A stretch of 64,000 nt of DNA from Sipunculus nudus (GCA_026874595.1 CM049318.1:27742956-27806955); one strand, 5' to 3'; shown: positions 13,201 through 28,200, counted from the first letter of the stretch. Numbers and translations: made by a program. Notes: generated by a model from the letters alone, not told the origin.

Positions 13201-16200
13201 TGTTTCTGTATACCAGTTTCAAGATAACAATATTAACATGATTGTTATTGAAATATTCTGTTTGAGAAGCTAAAATCTAAACAGGTAAGGTTTATATTTA
13301 TTCAACCAAGTAGTCAAGATTGACAATAAAATCTTATATTTTTTTTACAGAAAAAGGTATCTAGTGCCACAGAAACTAATACAAATATTATACTGTCAAC
13401 CAACTGACACTTTTAATGATTTGATACAAATTTACTGAATTTTCTCAGAATAAGTTCTTCTTAGGGTGGATCTGTAATATCAGTTGTATTCAGACTAGAA
13501 AATCCAACCATTAGAGTGTTGACAAATGACACTGATCATTTAATACAAACTTACTGAATTTTCAATAAATAGCTTTGAGGGTGGAACTGTTATTGCCTCT
13601 GACAAGAGGGTATATGTTCATTCCCGTTTGTGGGTGTGTCTGTGTTTGTTCAAAACATAACTCATGCATTAATGAACAAAATGTTTCATAACAGGGCATT
13701 TCATAACAGAATCTTATGAATTCTTTAGAGCATTTTGAAATGGGCCAAAGAAGAAAGATTAGATTTCGATGTGGATCAACCTCAAAATCTGGGCCAAGGA
13801 AGGACTTATTTAAGGAATATTTATTAATGTACAGTCACTTATGCATGAATGAACCTTGGAACCGTTTACTGCATCTTTAAAGGTATCAGGTGGCACATCA
13901 CTCTGCAGAAAGTGATAAAATATTCCATGATCAATATCTATGCAAAGAATCATGGTGATAAATACAATGTTTGTTCAGATACTTGGCTTTGGTATCAAAT
14001 TTTCCATTATTCTGAGCCCCGTAGCTTGTAGGATATGGGTAAGAGAGACCAAATTTCAGGTTTCCTAGGAGACTTTTTCTGGGCCTCCCTGTATGTCAAG
14101 AGAGAAGATTCAAAGTTCAGTGGTTCCTTTTTGTGCCGTTGATCGCATCTTTAAAAGATTCAGGTGATGCAAAGAATCACAGTGATAAATACAATGGTTG
14201 TTCAGATAACAAAAATTAAAGACTTTCAATTATTCTGGGTGTATAAATTGGAGCCCTATACCTTACAGGAAATGGGTAACACAGACCTAATTTCAGGTTT
14301 CCAAGGAGACTTTTTCACAGGCCTCCCTGCACATCAAGAGAGAAGATTATAGGTCAAGTCAATACAATTTGTGCCCTGTTAACAGATGACCGCATCTTAA
14401 GGTCTCAAAATAGAGAAAACTAGAATACGGGTAGTCAACAAGCGACTACGTGTATCCGCCAAAATCAGAGAAGGACGGGTGAAGTGAGGCATGGATTGAG
14501 TGGCAAGGGGATATAGAGTTACATGTGTTACATATTAGAATGGATCTCTGCCACATAAACATGATTGGACGCTGTGCAAAAATGGCTGCAGGTGGCGCCA
14601 CCATTTTTGTGTATGTTATAAAGCTATCCAAGGGTTACATTTGTGTAATTTTTTGTCCTGATTGGTCAAACAGTTCTGGAGATATAAGCATTAATGTCTG
14701 CAGCGTGAACGTGAATGTAGGTGGCGCCACCTGTAAAAAAAAACCAAGAAAGCTATCTAGGATGTATATGCATGCCGAATTACAGGTAATATGGTCGAAC
14801 CACTGCAGAGATATGAGTGACATTATTGCACGGCAGACAAACAGACAGATGCTGTGCAAAAATGGTTGCAGGTGGCGCCACCAGTTTAGCGTATGATAAA
14901 GAGCTATGTTAGATCTATATACATGCAAAATTTTTGCCCGATCGGTCAAACGGTTCCTGAAATATGAGCTTTGATGTCATCAGCGTGAATGAGAATGTAG
15001 GTGGCGCCACCATGTTTGTGTATGTTATAAAGCTATCCAAGGGCTACATTTGTGTAAAATATTTTTTTCCTGATTGATCAAACGGTTCTGAGATATGAGC
15101 TTGGATGTGCGGAGCGTTAACGTGAATGAAGGTGGCGCCAACTGTCATAAAATCAAGAAAGCTACCTAGGATGTATACGCATGTCGAATTTTAGGTGAAT
15201 TAGTCAAACCACTGCAGAGATATGAGTGATTTTAACCCAAGGCAGATGAACAGATGGACACTGTGCAAACATGGTTGCAGGTGGTGCCACCTTTTGTTGT
15301 GTATGTTATAAAGCTATCCCAGGGCTACATTTGTGTAAAAAATTTTTCCTGATCGGTCAAACGGTTCCCGAGATATGAGCTTGGATGTGTGGAGCGTTAA
15401 CGTGAATGTAGGTGGCACCACCTGTCATAAAATCAAGAAAGCTACCTAGGATGTATACGCATGCCGAATTTTAGGTGAATTAGTCAAACCACTGCAGAGA
15501 TATGAGTGATTTTAACCCAAGGCAGATGAACAGATGGACACTGTGCAAATATGGTTGCAGGTGGTGCCACCTTTTGTTGTGTATGTTATAAAGCTATCCC
15601 AGGGCTACATTTGTGTAAAAATATTTTTCCTGATCGGTCAAACAGTTCCTGAGATATATGGGTTTATGTGTGGAAACAGACTCACAAACGGACGCTGGGC
15701 AGAGAGGAAAGGTCAGAGGTTAAGTTCACTTGGTTAGGCACCAGTTCACATGTGACCTGATAATTTGTGTAAGTTTTGGAAAAATCCGTCCAGTAGTCTC
15801 AGAGGAGTTCTCCGGAAAAGAACGCCGCGGCGGCGGAACCCGGTCAAAAACATAGTATCCGCAAAACTTCGTTTTGGCGGATACAATAATTCGTAAAAAT
15901 ATAAAAAATTCAGGTGGCGCCACCAGACTGCAGAAACTCATAAAACAATCCATGATCAATTTCCATGCAAAGAATCATGAATGCAATAGTTGTTCAGATA
16001 CTTCAGCTTTGAATCAAATTTTCAAATTTTCTGGGGGTATTTTGGTGTCCCATAGCTCACAGGTTATGGGTAACAGAGACCTAATTTCAGGTTACCAAAG
16101 AGTAGATAAATGGGCCTCCCAGCATGTCAACAGAGAAGATTCTACGTCCAGTTGTTAGGATTTGTGCCCTATTAACATATCACTGCATCTTAAGAGGTCT

Positions 16201-19200
16201 CCAAAATAGGGGAAAAAAATTGTAAAATCGAAAAAAAAAAAAATATAGGCTGCCCCACCAGGCTGCAGAAACTGATGAAACTCTCCATGATCAATATCCA
16301 TGCAAAGAATCATGGTAATCAATGCAATAGTTGTTCAGATACTTGAACTTTTTTTATCAAATTTTCAATTTTTTTTTTTGGGGGGGGGGGGATACTTTAG
16401 TGTCTCGTAGCTCAGAGGTTATGGATAACAGAGACCTAATTTCAGGTGTCCAAAGAGACTTTATGGGCCTCCTGCATGTCTAGAGAGAAGATTCAAGGTT
16501 CAGTTGAGAGATATCCAAAACAGGGAAAAAATTTAAAAAATAAAAAAAATACAAGTGGCGCCACCAGGCTGCAGAAAATGATTAAACATTCCAAGCTCAA
16601 TTTTGCCATGCAAAGAATCATGGTAATCAATGCAATAGTTCTTCAGATACTTAAGCTTCTGCATCAAATTTTCATTATTTTAGGGGTTACTTCGGAGCCC
16701 ATAGGTCAGAGGTTATAGGTAACAGAGACCTAATTTCAGGTTTACAAGGAGATTTTTCATGGACCTCCCTGGATGTCAAGTAAGAGGATTCCAAGTCCAT
16801 TCGTTACAATTTGTGGCTTGTTAACGGACAGAGAGATGGACAGACAGCTGGACAGACGGGCAACAGACAAAGAACTAGACATTTCTTGGCACCGCAGGTG
16901 CCAGAGTATCCCCAGACATAGTAGGCCCCCCCCCCCCTTAAGAACAGACCCCAATTTTTAGCAGCATATACTGACACTTGGCATATTTATTGTTTCTTAC
17001 ATCTAACAATCCACAATCTTGTTGAAGATGTTGGTCCTGTGACCTTGATCTTTTTAAAGATGTGTCCTGTGACCTTGACCTTTGACCTCATGACCCCAAA
17101 ATCAATTTGGGTCTTGCTTTTCCAATGGGACATATGCAAGTCAAGTTTGAAATCTATACATCAACTAGACATTTCTTGGCACCGCTGGTGCCATAGTATC
17201 GCCAGACAAATAAGGTTTTGTGGTATTTTGTTGATATAATGTGATGTATTTGTATTTTAGCAATGAATGTGAGAAACATTTGTACAAAATATAGGAATAT
17301 TTAAAGTGAAGGCAATTGTTATGTAAAAGGTTATGTATAAATAGAAGTATATATTTAATGATGTATTGAGTTGTATATGTATGTTTGGAGTAACTTGTTT
17401 GAGAATAATATAGAGTCACTCTCATGACCCCAAATCAATAAACTGCATTCCAAAATATCCAATATTTGAAAAAAAAATTAAATTTAAAAAAATAATTTAA
17501 ATTAAATAAAATTTTTAAATTAAATTTAAAATTAAATATACCTCATTCCATAAACCATATCTATATACATGCATAACATGAAAGAAATCTGTCCACTTCT
17601 GTTTGACTTAAAATGCTCACAGTATATATACTGTCAAGTGGCAATGATGGGGTATTCAAAGGGGCAAAAAACAAAAAAAGGACAACAGGTGGCGCCACCT
17701 ATCTTCTGCAAAAGACAAAAATATCCAAGATCTTCCGTCAACTTGATTTTTGGACCAATCCATGCATCCCTTTTTAAGATATTCATGATTTTATGTGATT
17801 TTCACCATATATGGTAATATTCAAGGTCAAAGCCACTCTCAAAGGAAAGGTCATGACCCCAATTTTAATATACATCATCCCATTACCCATACCTATGTAC
17901 ATGCATAATATTAAAGAAATCTGTCAATCAGTTTTTGACTTGTGATGCTAAAAGTACTGTCAAGTGGCAATGATGGGGGTATTAAATGGCACAAAAACAA
18001 GAAAAGGACACTAGGTGGCACCACCAGTTTCCGGTACATGACATCACTATCCAAGATCTTTGTCCAACTTGATTTTTGGATTAATCCATGAAAGATTTCT
18101 TGAGATATTTAAGAATTTGTGTGATTTTCCCCAAAAATGGATCTATTCAAGGTCAAGGTCACTCTCCTAGTTGAGGTCATGACCCCATTTTAAATAGGCT
18201 TCGTCCTCTCACCTATATCTATAAATGTGTCAAGTTTGAAAAAGATCCTTGAAATATTTATTGAGTTATCGTGTCCAAAAGAAATCTCTGCGGCGGCGGC
18301 GGCGCAACCGTGCCTAAACCATAGTATCTCCAGACTATGTCTGGCGATACAATAAAGCAGGAATGATCATCCAGAAACTAATTTTTTTTTACAGGTGGCT
18401 CCTGTGACCTTCACCATTGACCTTTGACCCCAAAATTTATATGGATCACCCACTATTGGCAAGTGAGCTATATATTCAAGATGGAAGACCTGGGATGAAA
18501 GTTTGGCTTAAAATGCATCCACAGTATCTTTTAAAATGCCAGTCCAGTGACCTTGACCTTTGACCTCATGACCCTAGAACCTATAGGGTTTTTACTTTAG
18601 TGGTGGGCCATACATAAGTCATGTTTGAAATCCATATGGCTATCAACACTGGAGATATCATAAGAGGTGTGTGATTTTCACCATATATGGCAATATTAAA
18701 GGTCAAGGCCACTATCATAGGAAAGGTCATGACCCCAATTTAAATAAACATCATCCCATAACCCATACCTATGTATATGCATAATATAAAAGAAATCTGT
18801 CCATTAGTTTTTGACTTGTAATGCTCACAGTACTGTAAGGTGGCAATTTTGGGGGTATTAAACGGCATGAAAACAAGTTAAGAATAATAGGTGGCGCCAC
18901 CAGTTTCTGGAACATGACAGCCCTATCCATGATCTTCCATCAACTTGATTTTGGGACAAATCCATGCAAGATTTCTTGAGATATTAAAGAATTTGTGTGA
19001 TTTTCCCCAAAATTGGACCTATTCAAGGTCAAGAACACTCTCCTAATAAAGGTCATGACCTCATTTTAAATAGGCGTCGTCCTCTTACCCATATCTATAC
19101 ATATACCAAGTTTGGTAAAGTTCCGTGAAATATTTTTTGGGTTATCGCGCCAACAAATTTATATGCGGCGGCGGCGGGACCGGTATGAAAACATAGTATC

Positions 19201-22200
19201 CCCCGACTTTGTCTGAGGATACAATGATTGCTATATATAGCTCAGATGACTTTCAATCAGCTCTGCTTAAAATAAATCATACAATATGTCACTCATAACT
19301 GTTATAGTAATTGTATTATGACCTGTATCATATAGTTAATGTTTTCACAATTATTATTGCGTGTTTGTATGTGAAGGTTCTGATATACCATCCACAGATT
19401 ACGTTGTTGGTTAATAAACCATGTTTTACGAGGTGTGATAACCTATCCATTGGTGCAGATGCATTTAACCCTATTAGGCATCCTTGATAAAAGGGCAGCT
19501 TATTCCCGAGGGTCTCATATTCTTGATTATATCCCATTTGCAAATATCGCAAAAATAAAACTCTTGCGAACAAAAAAAGGAACCACAGTATTTCTAGTTA
19601 TAGTTGTATTTAAATTGGACAATCCATACCTGGTGTTGCTGCCGAGATGGTGTCATCACCAGGCACCGCACGGATGATACTCTTGTTGTTGTTCTGGGCC
19701 AGGATGAACTCGTACATTGTGTCTGTAGGGTTAATGGCAATCTGACTGGTAACGACGACATGCGCATCCTGGCATGCTAGCAACTGAAAGGTCATGAACT
19801 TTGTCTCCTGGACTGACATCCACATGGTATTGTATTTCAGGCTGCCACCCCGTGTCTGACTACCGATGGTGTAACCTGGGACACAGAAACAATTACACAA
19901 TCCATCTATTTAATATATTTTCAATATACTATATATATACAATGATATCTAGTAGCTAACAGAGCACCCTGTGGGACCAGCCAAAGTGGTCATGTTAGCA
20001 GGGTGGTCGTTTAAGTGGGAGGTTTTTATGATGACTTACATTAGTGAGGGACCAAAACAAGTGGTCATCTTAGCGGGCTGGTCATGATGGCTGGGTGGTT
20101 GTCAGCCAAGATTTCTCTGTATTAAGAATATTACATGTAGTTTTTTTTTCTTCTTTATATCAGAGGTATCAGAGAAATAAATAGGCTTAAAGTGTTTGTA
20201 AACTTAGGCTATTGAATGAGACTCAAGTTACCCAGAGAGGTTCCACAAGCATATAATTAAGACTTAAACAACTATTATATTCTATATTAAAGATTCTGAA
20301 TTTATTATTTTCAATGTCTAATAGGCCTTTTTATGTCCCCAGTGCCAGCTGCTGGAAAAGACTGAAATGACTGAGTGTTCAAGTGCATGATGTTTCCACA
20401 TAGATCATATTTTGTCTTTCGCAAACAATGAAAGTAAATATTCTACCTTATCTTTAACCGCACCATGCTTACTTTCTCTGGCTTGAATTAAATTTCTCTA
20501 GACAAATATAGCAACTGGCACACAACAGGTGACAATAAAATACAATGTGTATGCTCCTGAAAAAGGTCTATTGATTCAAAGTTTTTCAATTTAGTCAAGG
20601 AAAATTGTCTAGTGGAAATTTCAACTGCCCACACAAACTTCATGCAAATTCTTATCTGCTAAATTGATATTATCACAATTATGATTGCAAAAACATTTAT
20701 CTTGTTTTATAATGCTACAAACCTGTGTCACGATAGAATTTCCACTCTCCTGTAGATCTGTACCAAGTGCTCACCGACAAAGCACTGATCTGATAATTCC
20801 GTAGTAGAGGGTCAGAGTAGTTCCCAATTAGGTTTGTATTCACTACTGAACCGCTTCCTACTCTGATTTCACCATTTTTCCATGTGATCCACATCGTACG
20901 GAACTCGGTACAGCTCATCACACCGCGGCTTGGCCAACGAATTGTTCCGGACCGTCCATAGATATCAGTGAAATTATTATAATAAGCACCAAAGACAACC
21001 TGTCAATCAAAAGTATGATCATGTGACACCATAAGGATATTACACTTTAACAACCTGCAGCTTTTGTCTGCTCAAATAACTACTATTGTTGGTTTTATAT
21101 TCACATTGTTACAATTCAAACTGTTTCCCTTCTCAGTTTTTCTCAGGGATTTCATTACACCTGATAGAAAGTTACATGTTTTTTAGTTACTTCATGTATA
21201 TGAATTATGTCACCATATGCAGGACATTTCTGTGTTTGAATATGCTTTTTATATATGAAAACTTTTTTAATAACTATCTCGAATTACAGGTAATTTTAAA
21301 GATCTGTTATTAAAACAAACTGATGCATATATTAAACAAATAGTTTAAATTTTACAAATTCCACAAATTCACAATAAATTTCAAAATCTAAAGGATAAGA
21401 ACTTACACCAATTCATTTTCAATAACAAATCTTTTGCATACAGTTATAATGTATATATGAAGATACATATTATTATTATTTATAAATGATCATTTAATGG
21501 TTACAGGAGAACAATACTGCCTACTTATTTTAATATCAAAATGAATAATAAACACTAATTCAAAGTTTACAAATGATCAATTAACAGTTTAAGGTATAGG
21601 AGAAGACTTTGCTTCCTTAATATAATTATGATATGAATAATAGACACTTATTCAATGTTATGTTGTTTATTACATGAACGTAGCGAATGCTGTCAAACCA
21701 TGCTCCCTCAGTAAACATAATATGGGCATCTTTGCAGGTCTTCACGTCAAATATGAACTGAGACTGTTCTGTGGTCACCCAGACTGTGTCGTACGCATAC
21801 GTCTGTCTAGTCCAAACATATATCAGGTTGTCTGAAATAATGAATAATGTCCAATGGTAGCTCTTTTTTTAATAAATGTATTACTGAAAAATCAGACGAT
21901 TAACATGTCGCACAAAATAGTACACAATCACATCAAATACAATATATACAGAGCACAATGCCTGGTTATTATCGAAGTATACTTCAAATTCTCAATCCTT
22001 GTAATTTGTACATGCAGTATTCATATACATTCTAGTGGTCTTTGCAAAATACATTTACCCCTTGCTTTTTTCATTCAATAATAAAACTAAAATGCTAGTA
22101 TATGTTAAAAATGCTTCCTTATATTTTCCCATTTTCTAAATGTGCAGTAATCTTAACTTTATCTTTTGCTATTATATGTTCAATTTTCTCTATACATAAT

Positions 22201-25200
22201 ATTTCAATCTCCTTGAAAATTTGGCATTAAATTGCTTGTGTTCTGATTATATTCCTTTCTACTTTGATATACACATATTTTTAATGTAAGGAGCACCTGA
22301 TTTATTAGAAGGTTATTCTTAATTGGAAACATTACATACAATACTGTGATCAAGGTAAATGGTGGCATTATCACTCCATTTGATTTCATCCAGTCTAAAA
22401 TACAGATTTTTTGTTACAAAACATTCATTAAAAATGTGTTCCTTGGTCTCTAATTTTATGAAGCAATAAGAACAATGATAACTTTCAACTTCCATTTGTA
22501 AAGTACACTATTTGTGGATAAATAATTATGGAGTATTTTGAATAAGAATTCCCTTGAGTACATATCCAATTGGGATTTTTTGGATGGCTCCAAATTAACT
22601 CTCCGAGTTGACATTAGCATCCTGTATTGTATGGCTTAATTTGACCAATGATGAAGGTGCAGTTGAATTTTGTTCAGTTGACCAATTTTTGCAAAACCTT
22701 TCGCAATCATGAAACTAAAATTTTACTTAACACCTTACAGTCATCATTCATTAAGCTTATTGGGGTCCAGGATTCTAAATATATCTTTTGTCCTCACACA
22801 GTTTTTCTAAAAGCTTAATAACTATTTGTTTTTAGCTCTCTGATAACTCTTCTGAGTGATACCCTTCATTTTATCAAGCATTCATTTCAAAACTTCCTTC
22901 ATTAAATACAATCAAGTACACTTCTTTTATTATTCCATCATTGCCTGGTGTTTTATTTTCTGGCATCCTTTTTTAAGGATTCAAGTACCTTTGTGGCAGT
23001 GATGTAACCTACACACTTCAAGAACTCATCCTTAGCTAGTTCTGGTACCAATAAATACCTTTCAAGAACTTATCACAATCCTCAGAGGTGACATCTGAAG
23101 ATCTCTGCATATAGTATTCAATAATATGCAACATTATTTTGTTGTGATCCATTGTTTCTACAGACCCTACTATTAATATTTTTATAACTGTCTTTTCATG
23201 ATTTGTCTTTTTAAGATTTGAGAAATATTTTGAGCTGCGCTCACACTGCTCATACCACGGAGCTCTGGATCAAACAATTACGGCCTCTGTTATCAGATCA
23301 TAACATTCTTCAAGTTTCTGCTTTAATTTTTTTATTATAAAATAATATTTATATCAGTACACTCTCCAATATTACTTTCTAGCTTCTCCACTTCCTTTTC
23401 TAAGCTTATCTGCTTTATTCTGTTGGCTCTGGTTTTTTTCTTTTAAGTATAGTTTTGAGCAAATTGTCTTATATGATATTTTAAATAGTCCCACTTGGTT
23501 TTAACATTCACATTTGTCTTAAAAGCTTCATGTTTCACTAATTGTATATACTCTCTTTGTTTGGTTATAAATATGTTGTCTTCAGCTAATGAATTATTAA
23601 ATTTCCAGTATGATGACCCATTCTTTAGCATTTCAAAGGAAAAAGTCTAAGTAGTACCGCTGAATGGTCTGTTCCCACACAAGGTATAATCTCACAGTTT
23701 GTAACATAGGTTTGCAAAGTATCAAATATAATAAAAATAGTCTAATCTATGTTGTGTAAGTGGATTTAATCTCCTCCAAGTAAATCCTCTAACATTTGGA
23801 TTACGTAGTCGCCATATATCACACAGATCAAATGTTTGAAGTATTGTTTTTATGGAGTCAATAGTTTTATATTTAAATGTTTGATTACCACCTTGAACTT
23901 CCAGAAATTCAGGTCTCCTCCCCAGATAATATTAGAATTACAGTCTATGTCAAATTCTTTTCAATTATTGTACATATCTTTTTGTTACATGGCACTTGTT
24001 CTGTCTCACTGTTTGGACCATAAACAATGACTAATAAAAATGGACATTCCCGAATATAGGGATAGAAAATTACATATCTACCCTCTTTGTCGGAGACACA
24101 TTTAACTGACTTGAATTGCATTTTTTCACCAATTAATATTATGGCTCCCCTGGCTTGACTAGTTCCATGCTAGAAAAAAACATGTACCGTGCCACTGATT
24201 TTGCAAAGATGGTTCACTCTTTTCTACTGAAAGAGTTTCTTTTAAAAAACTTACTCCTTTATCCATGTCATGTTTTGTTAACCAATTTAAGAGTTTCCTG
24301 CTTTTTACTGATGCACACACATTGACACTTTGTAATGGAAATTAATACTGAACACCTTCCATTATTCAAATTCAAAGGGACTCCTGAATTTGAAGCTGAG
24401 TGTCGTAGTTATCTTTAATAATTTACACTGAATTACTGCATAATGTATACAAGTTATTTTTACTATAAGTTGCCTGGATGTGCCTGTATGTTTTTTTATG
24501 ATTTTGCTTATGCCCGCATAATAAATGATGTGATATGTAAGGTAAATTCATATAAATATTTACAGTTTATAGGTGTATCTGGCGAAGATCTAACTGAAGA
24601 ATAATCTGAATCTGAATCTAAACTTAAATTAAAAGTATATAAATTGAAAACAAATGCCCTAGTCAATAGAATGATAAAATTCAGTTCATAAGTGACATAC
24701 TGATGTAAATATAAGGGATATCCTGGCATGATGAGTTACGTCATATCATTTTGCCAAAGGTAAGATAGTTTTCCATTTATCCCCCTGCTTATATATGAGT
24801 TTGGCCTGTTTTCGTAAAGGGGATAAGAGCAACAAGTGCTCTTATTAATGGTGGTTCTGTGCTATCAGAAACACAATAAAATAAGTGCACACAAAGCAGC
24901 GCTACACATAATGGTTGACAACTTGACCTACACAAGTTAAAGTTCCAGAACATTGAGGAAGGGCAACCAAAATCTGGCTACCGTGACTGCTTGCCCATTA
25001 TACCTTTACTCAAAGACAGGAATTTTAACCAATCCAGAGTCAGCCATTTTATTTTCTTTGAGAAATTAAATCATATACATAATACATCTTTTTCTCAAAT
25101 TGCCTGTATGTTTATATGTGCCCATACTAAAGTGAACCATTATTCACAAACAAACGTATGGACATTTTATTGTTGCAAAATAATGTGTTTGTGGCTGTGA

Positions 25201-28200
25201 TCACTGATTCTTTGTGGGAAAGTAAAAATTAATTGGGAAAATGGAAGCTAAATTTATAGGCTACTGGCCCAGTACTTTTAAAATTAAATGTTGCACCCTG
25301 CAAGTATTGTTAATATATATGCTTAAATTAATCAGTGAGTGATTATATCTTGTACAGTGTTTGTGCTGATCAAATAATATAAATTTATCTTTGCCATGAT
25401 TTAGTTATCTCTGAATTCTATCTCTAAGTTTAACTTTGTTATGATTTAGTAATCTCTGATTTCTATCCCTAAATTTATCTTTGTCATAATTTAGTAATCT
25501 CTGATTTCTCTCTCTAAATTTAACTTTGCAAGGATTTAGTAATTTTGGATTTCTATCTCTAAATTTATCTTTGCCTGGATAGAGTAATCTCTGATTTCTA
25601 TATTTAAATTCATCTATGCCAGAATTTAGTAATCTCTGATTTCTATCAGAATCTCTATTAGCCAGGATTTAGTGACCTATGTCTTCCTTTTTCACACCAT
25701 CTTTCTATTTTCCCTTGCCCTCTCAAATTTTCAAAGATTTGTTACTGAAACTTTTCCTTACCCTCATCCCCATCAGGTGCAACATAGCTTGGTGTCAGTG
25801 ATCCTGCAAGGTAAAGCAGAGAAATAAGGTAGACTTCTAAAGTACCATAATAAACAAGTCTAAGCTCCATAACCAAGTCACATTATATGATGAGGAAGTT
25901 TAAATAAAACTGATTACTCTGAAAATATTTCTTGAATGCTGATGGAATGTTAACAAGGTGACAAGAAAATAAACATGTGTTGTCTGCTGCTGTAGCTAAT
26001 ACTTTAGCCAGATATTAAAAACAAAACTATAAAAATACTTTGCTTTAAATATAATATTTATTTTTAATGATTTACATATCAATCCAGCATATGATTTTTA
26101 TCTGCTCAGGAAGGCAAGATGAATGAAAACTTAATCCAGGTAGTTTTTATCTTTTTGTTTTGCCATAGATCTCTCTTTCATGATTCTTCCTGAAAAATAT
26201 CTCTAATATCACTTTTTAAGGCAAAAAAAATAAAAGGTATAGTTCTCAGTCATAGTCAGCATCAATTTTAAACTCCTGCATTAAAAAGTTTGTTTCTGAT
26301 TTCAATAGAAACTTACCAATTTTGAGCTCCATCTACAACATTTCTTTTAAGAAGATATATCATACAATTTTAATAAAATTTCCTTTGTTATGTAGTGCTT
26401 TCACTTGTTTAACAAAATAAATTGGTTATTATCATGCTTTTCCCTTATCATATGACATTTTTAATGAAACATACCAAAAAATAAAAAAGAGACCCATGGG
26501 TCACTGTGCTCAGATGAAATTGCCCTTGAAGGTAAAAATCTTAAATAATATCAAATGGAGATAAAGTCTAAGAGGAAAAGGTAATATAGGCCATGGCTGG
26601 TTGACATGATTGTTTTGTATTGATGAGTAAGAAATCGTTGCAGATAATATTTTGTGACCAAACCATGCATTTCCTAATGTTATAATTGAAGCATTGTGAA
26701 CATAAGATGTATATTATTAACATGATCATTGGTTGGCTTTTGATTAAATTGTTTACAGCTCAGTAATTTGTTCAATTGGATCATTTTTTTAAATAATATT
26801 TATATTATTAAATCTATGTATTTTTTTATTTTATAAAATGTATACAGTTTAAATATAACTAATGTCCAAAGTCCACAGATGCCAGGAACTGGTGGGGGTG
26901 AGGTTGTGGTGGTGTGTGTGTGTTGGGGGGGGGGGGGATGGAGGAATGATGGTGGGATTAACTACACTTCTGCGTATACATACACAGTAAACAAAGCCTG
27001 ACCTTCAATTCTGCTGAGGCAGGAAAATAATGAACAAATGTTTGTATCAGATCTTCATTTTTTTATCACATCAATTTTTTTTATTTTAAGTTAAAATTTC
27101 TATACATTTCAGATATAACATATATATCTGAATATAAAAGTTGATTCATAATTCTAAATTGCATCATCATAAATCTCAATATTGTCAGATATATACCACA
27201 TCATGCATACAAATACATATCTATATTTACCACAGAAATATATCTTTTGAATTTGAAAAACCATTAATATCTAAAAAAATATTTCATTCGGATTTCACAA
27301 TTGTGCCCTTATTCATCCATTATTTGCTTCATATTTAATAAATTTATGCACACTGATGAGTTTAATTATATTTTAATTTGTTGAAATCATTTAAAGAAAA
27401 CTGATTTCTTAAAAAAGCTACATTATCACAATATTGAATCTTTAGGTTTACTCCTTGAAATACTCTATCAATGAAAGTTTTGTATATTGGAGTGGAACAG
27501 TATTACAATTAAGGAAATACAGTGCAATCAATATCAATTACTGCATAACACTTGATAGGTAGGGTTGGTGGGGGGTGAAGGGGGGGGGGGGGTGGAAGGG
27601 ATATGAGAATAAAAGTACACCTGTCACAGAAGGGGATCTCCCCCCAGTGACTGTAACAAATCAGGAACCCTGGCACAGATAACCTTCAGTGACCAGATAT
27701 GGGCTGCCTGCATCTGGACAAAAGCAAGTGACTATAATAAAGCCTCAATAAATAATTTAATAGATTGCCTAATTTTCAAGCTTTTATAGTCAAATTTCAG
27801 ATTTTAACAAATTAAATACTAATGGTTTACATGCTGTGAAAATTAAATCAACACTTATCACACTTCTTAGGAAAAAAACATGCAATGGTCAAAGTTGGGC
27901 AACATTTAAGGTACTGATTTTATTTTTATGCTAATAACTTAAAAAGTTTACAAAATTCAGATCTAATTTAGGGTATACAATTCAATCTCAAAGTTATATA
28001 ATTGGTCTATAAAAAGTCTATAGCTTCAAAAATTTTCATGTTAAGTGAGTAAATTTTTTTTCCTGATTTTTTACAAAGTCCATTATGTTCAGGTCCATAA
28101 CTTTAAAAAATTAACACTCAACAGACTGAATTTGTGGCATGTAAATAGGAAATATATAGGAGAATACTTCTGATAAAGATTAAGAAAAACAGGTGAGTGG

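Larger units (their letters stand above)
16874..19224 (+). mobile_element. Family C element, outer copy C1 (inside A2)
   Basis: It begins ACTAGACATTTCTTGGCACC, containing the hairpin GGCACC-gca-GGTGCC, then GTATCCCCAGACATA. It ends in the hairpin GTATCC ... GAC-ttt-GTC ... GGATAC and ATACAA. Removing the inserted C2 leaves about 1,162 bp, close to C2's 1,189 bp. Internal sequence carries repeated GACCTTGACCTTTGACC words and a GGTGGCGCCACC at 18,890. Confidence 0.76.
13870..19272 (+). mobile_element. Family A element, copy 2, split by B2 and C1
   Basis: A-type modules occur at 13,870-14,418, 15,887-16,240, 16,241-16,545 and 16,546-16,873. The 3' end tract is cut at GACAAAGA (16,873) and resumes at TGATTGCTATATATAGC (19,225), finishing in the family A terminal stem-loop (AGCTCAGATGACT ... 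AATCAGCT) at about 19,241-19,268. I could not find the 5' end. Sequence around 13,590-13,860 is a different, unidentified repeat-like stretch. Confidence 0.68.
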
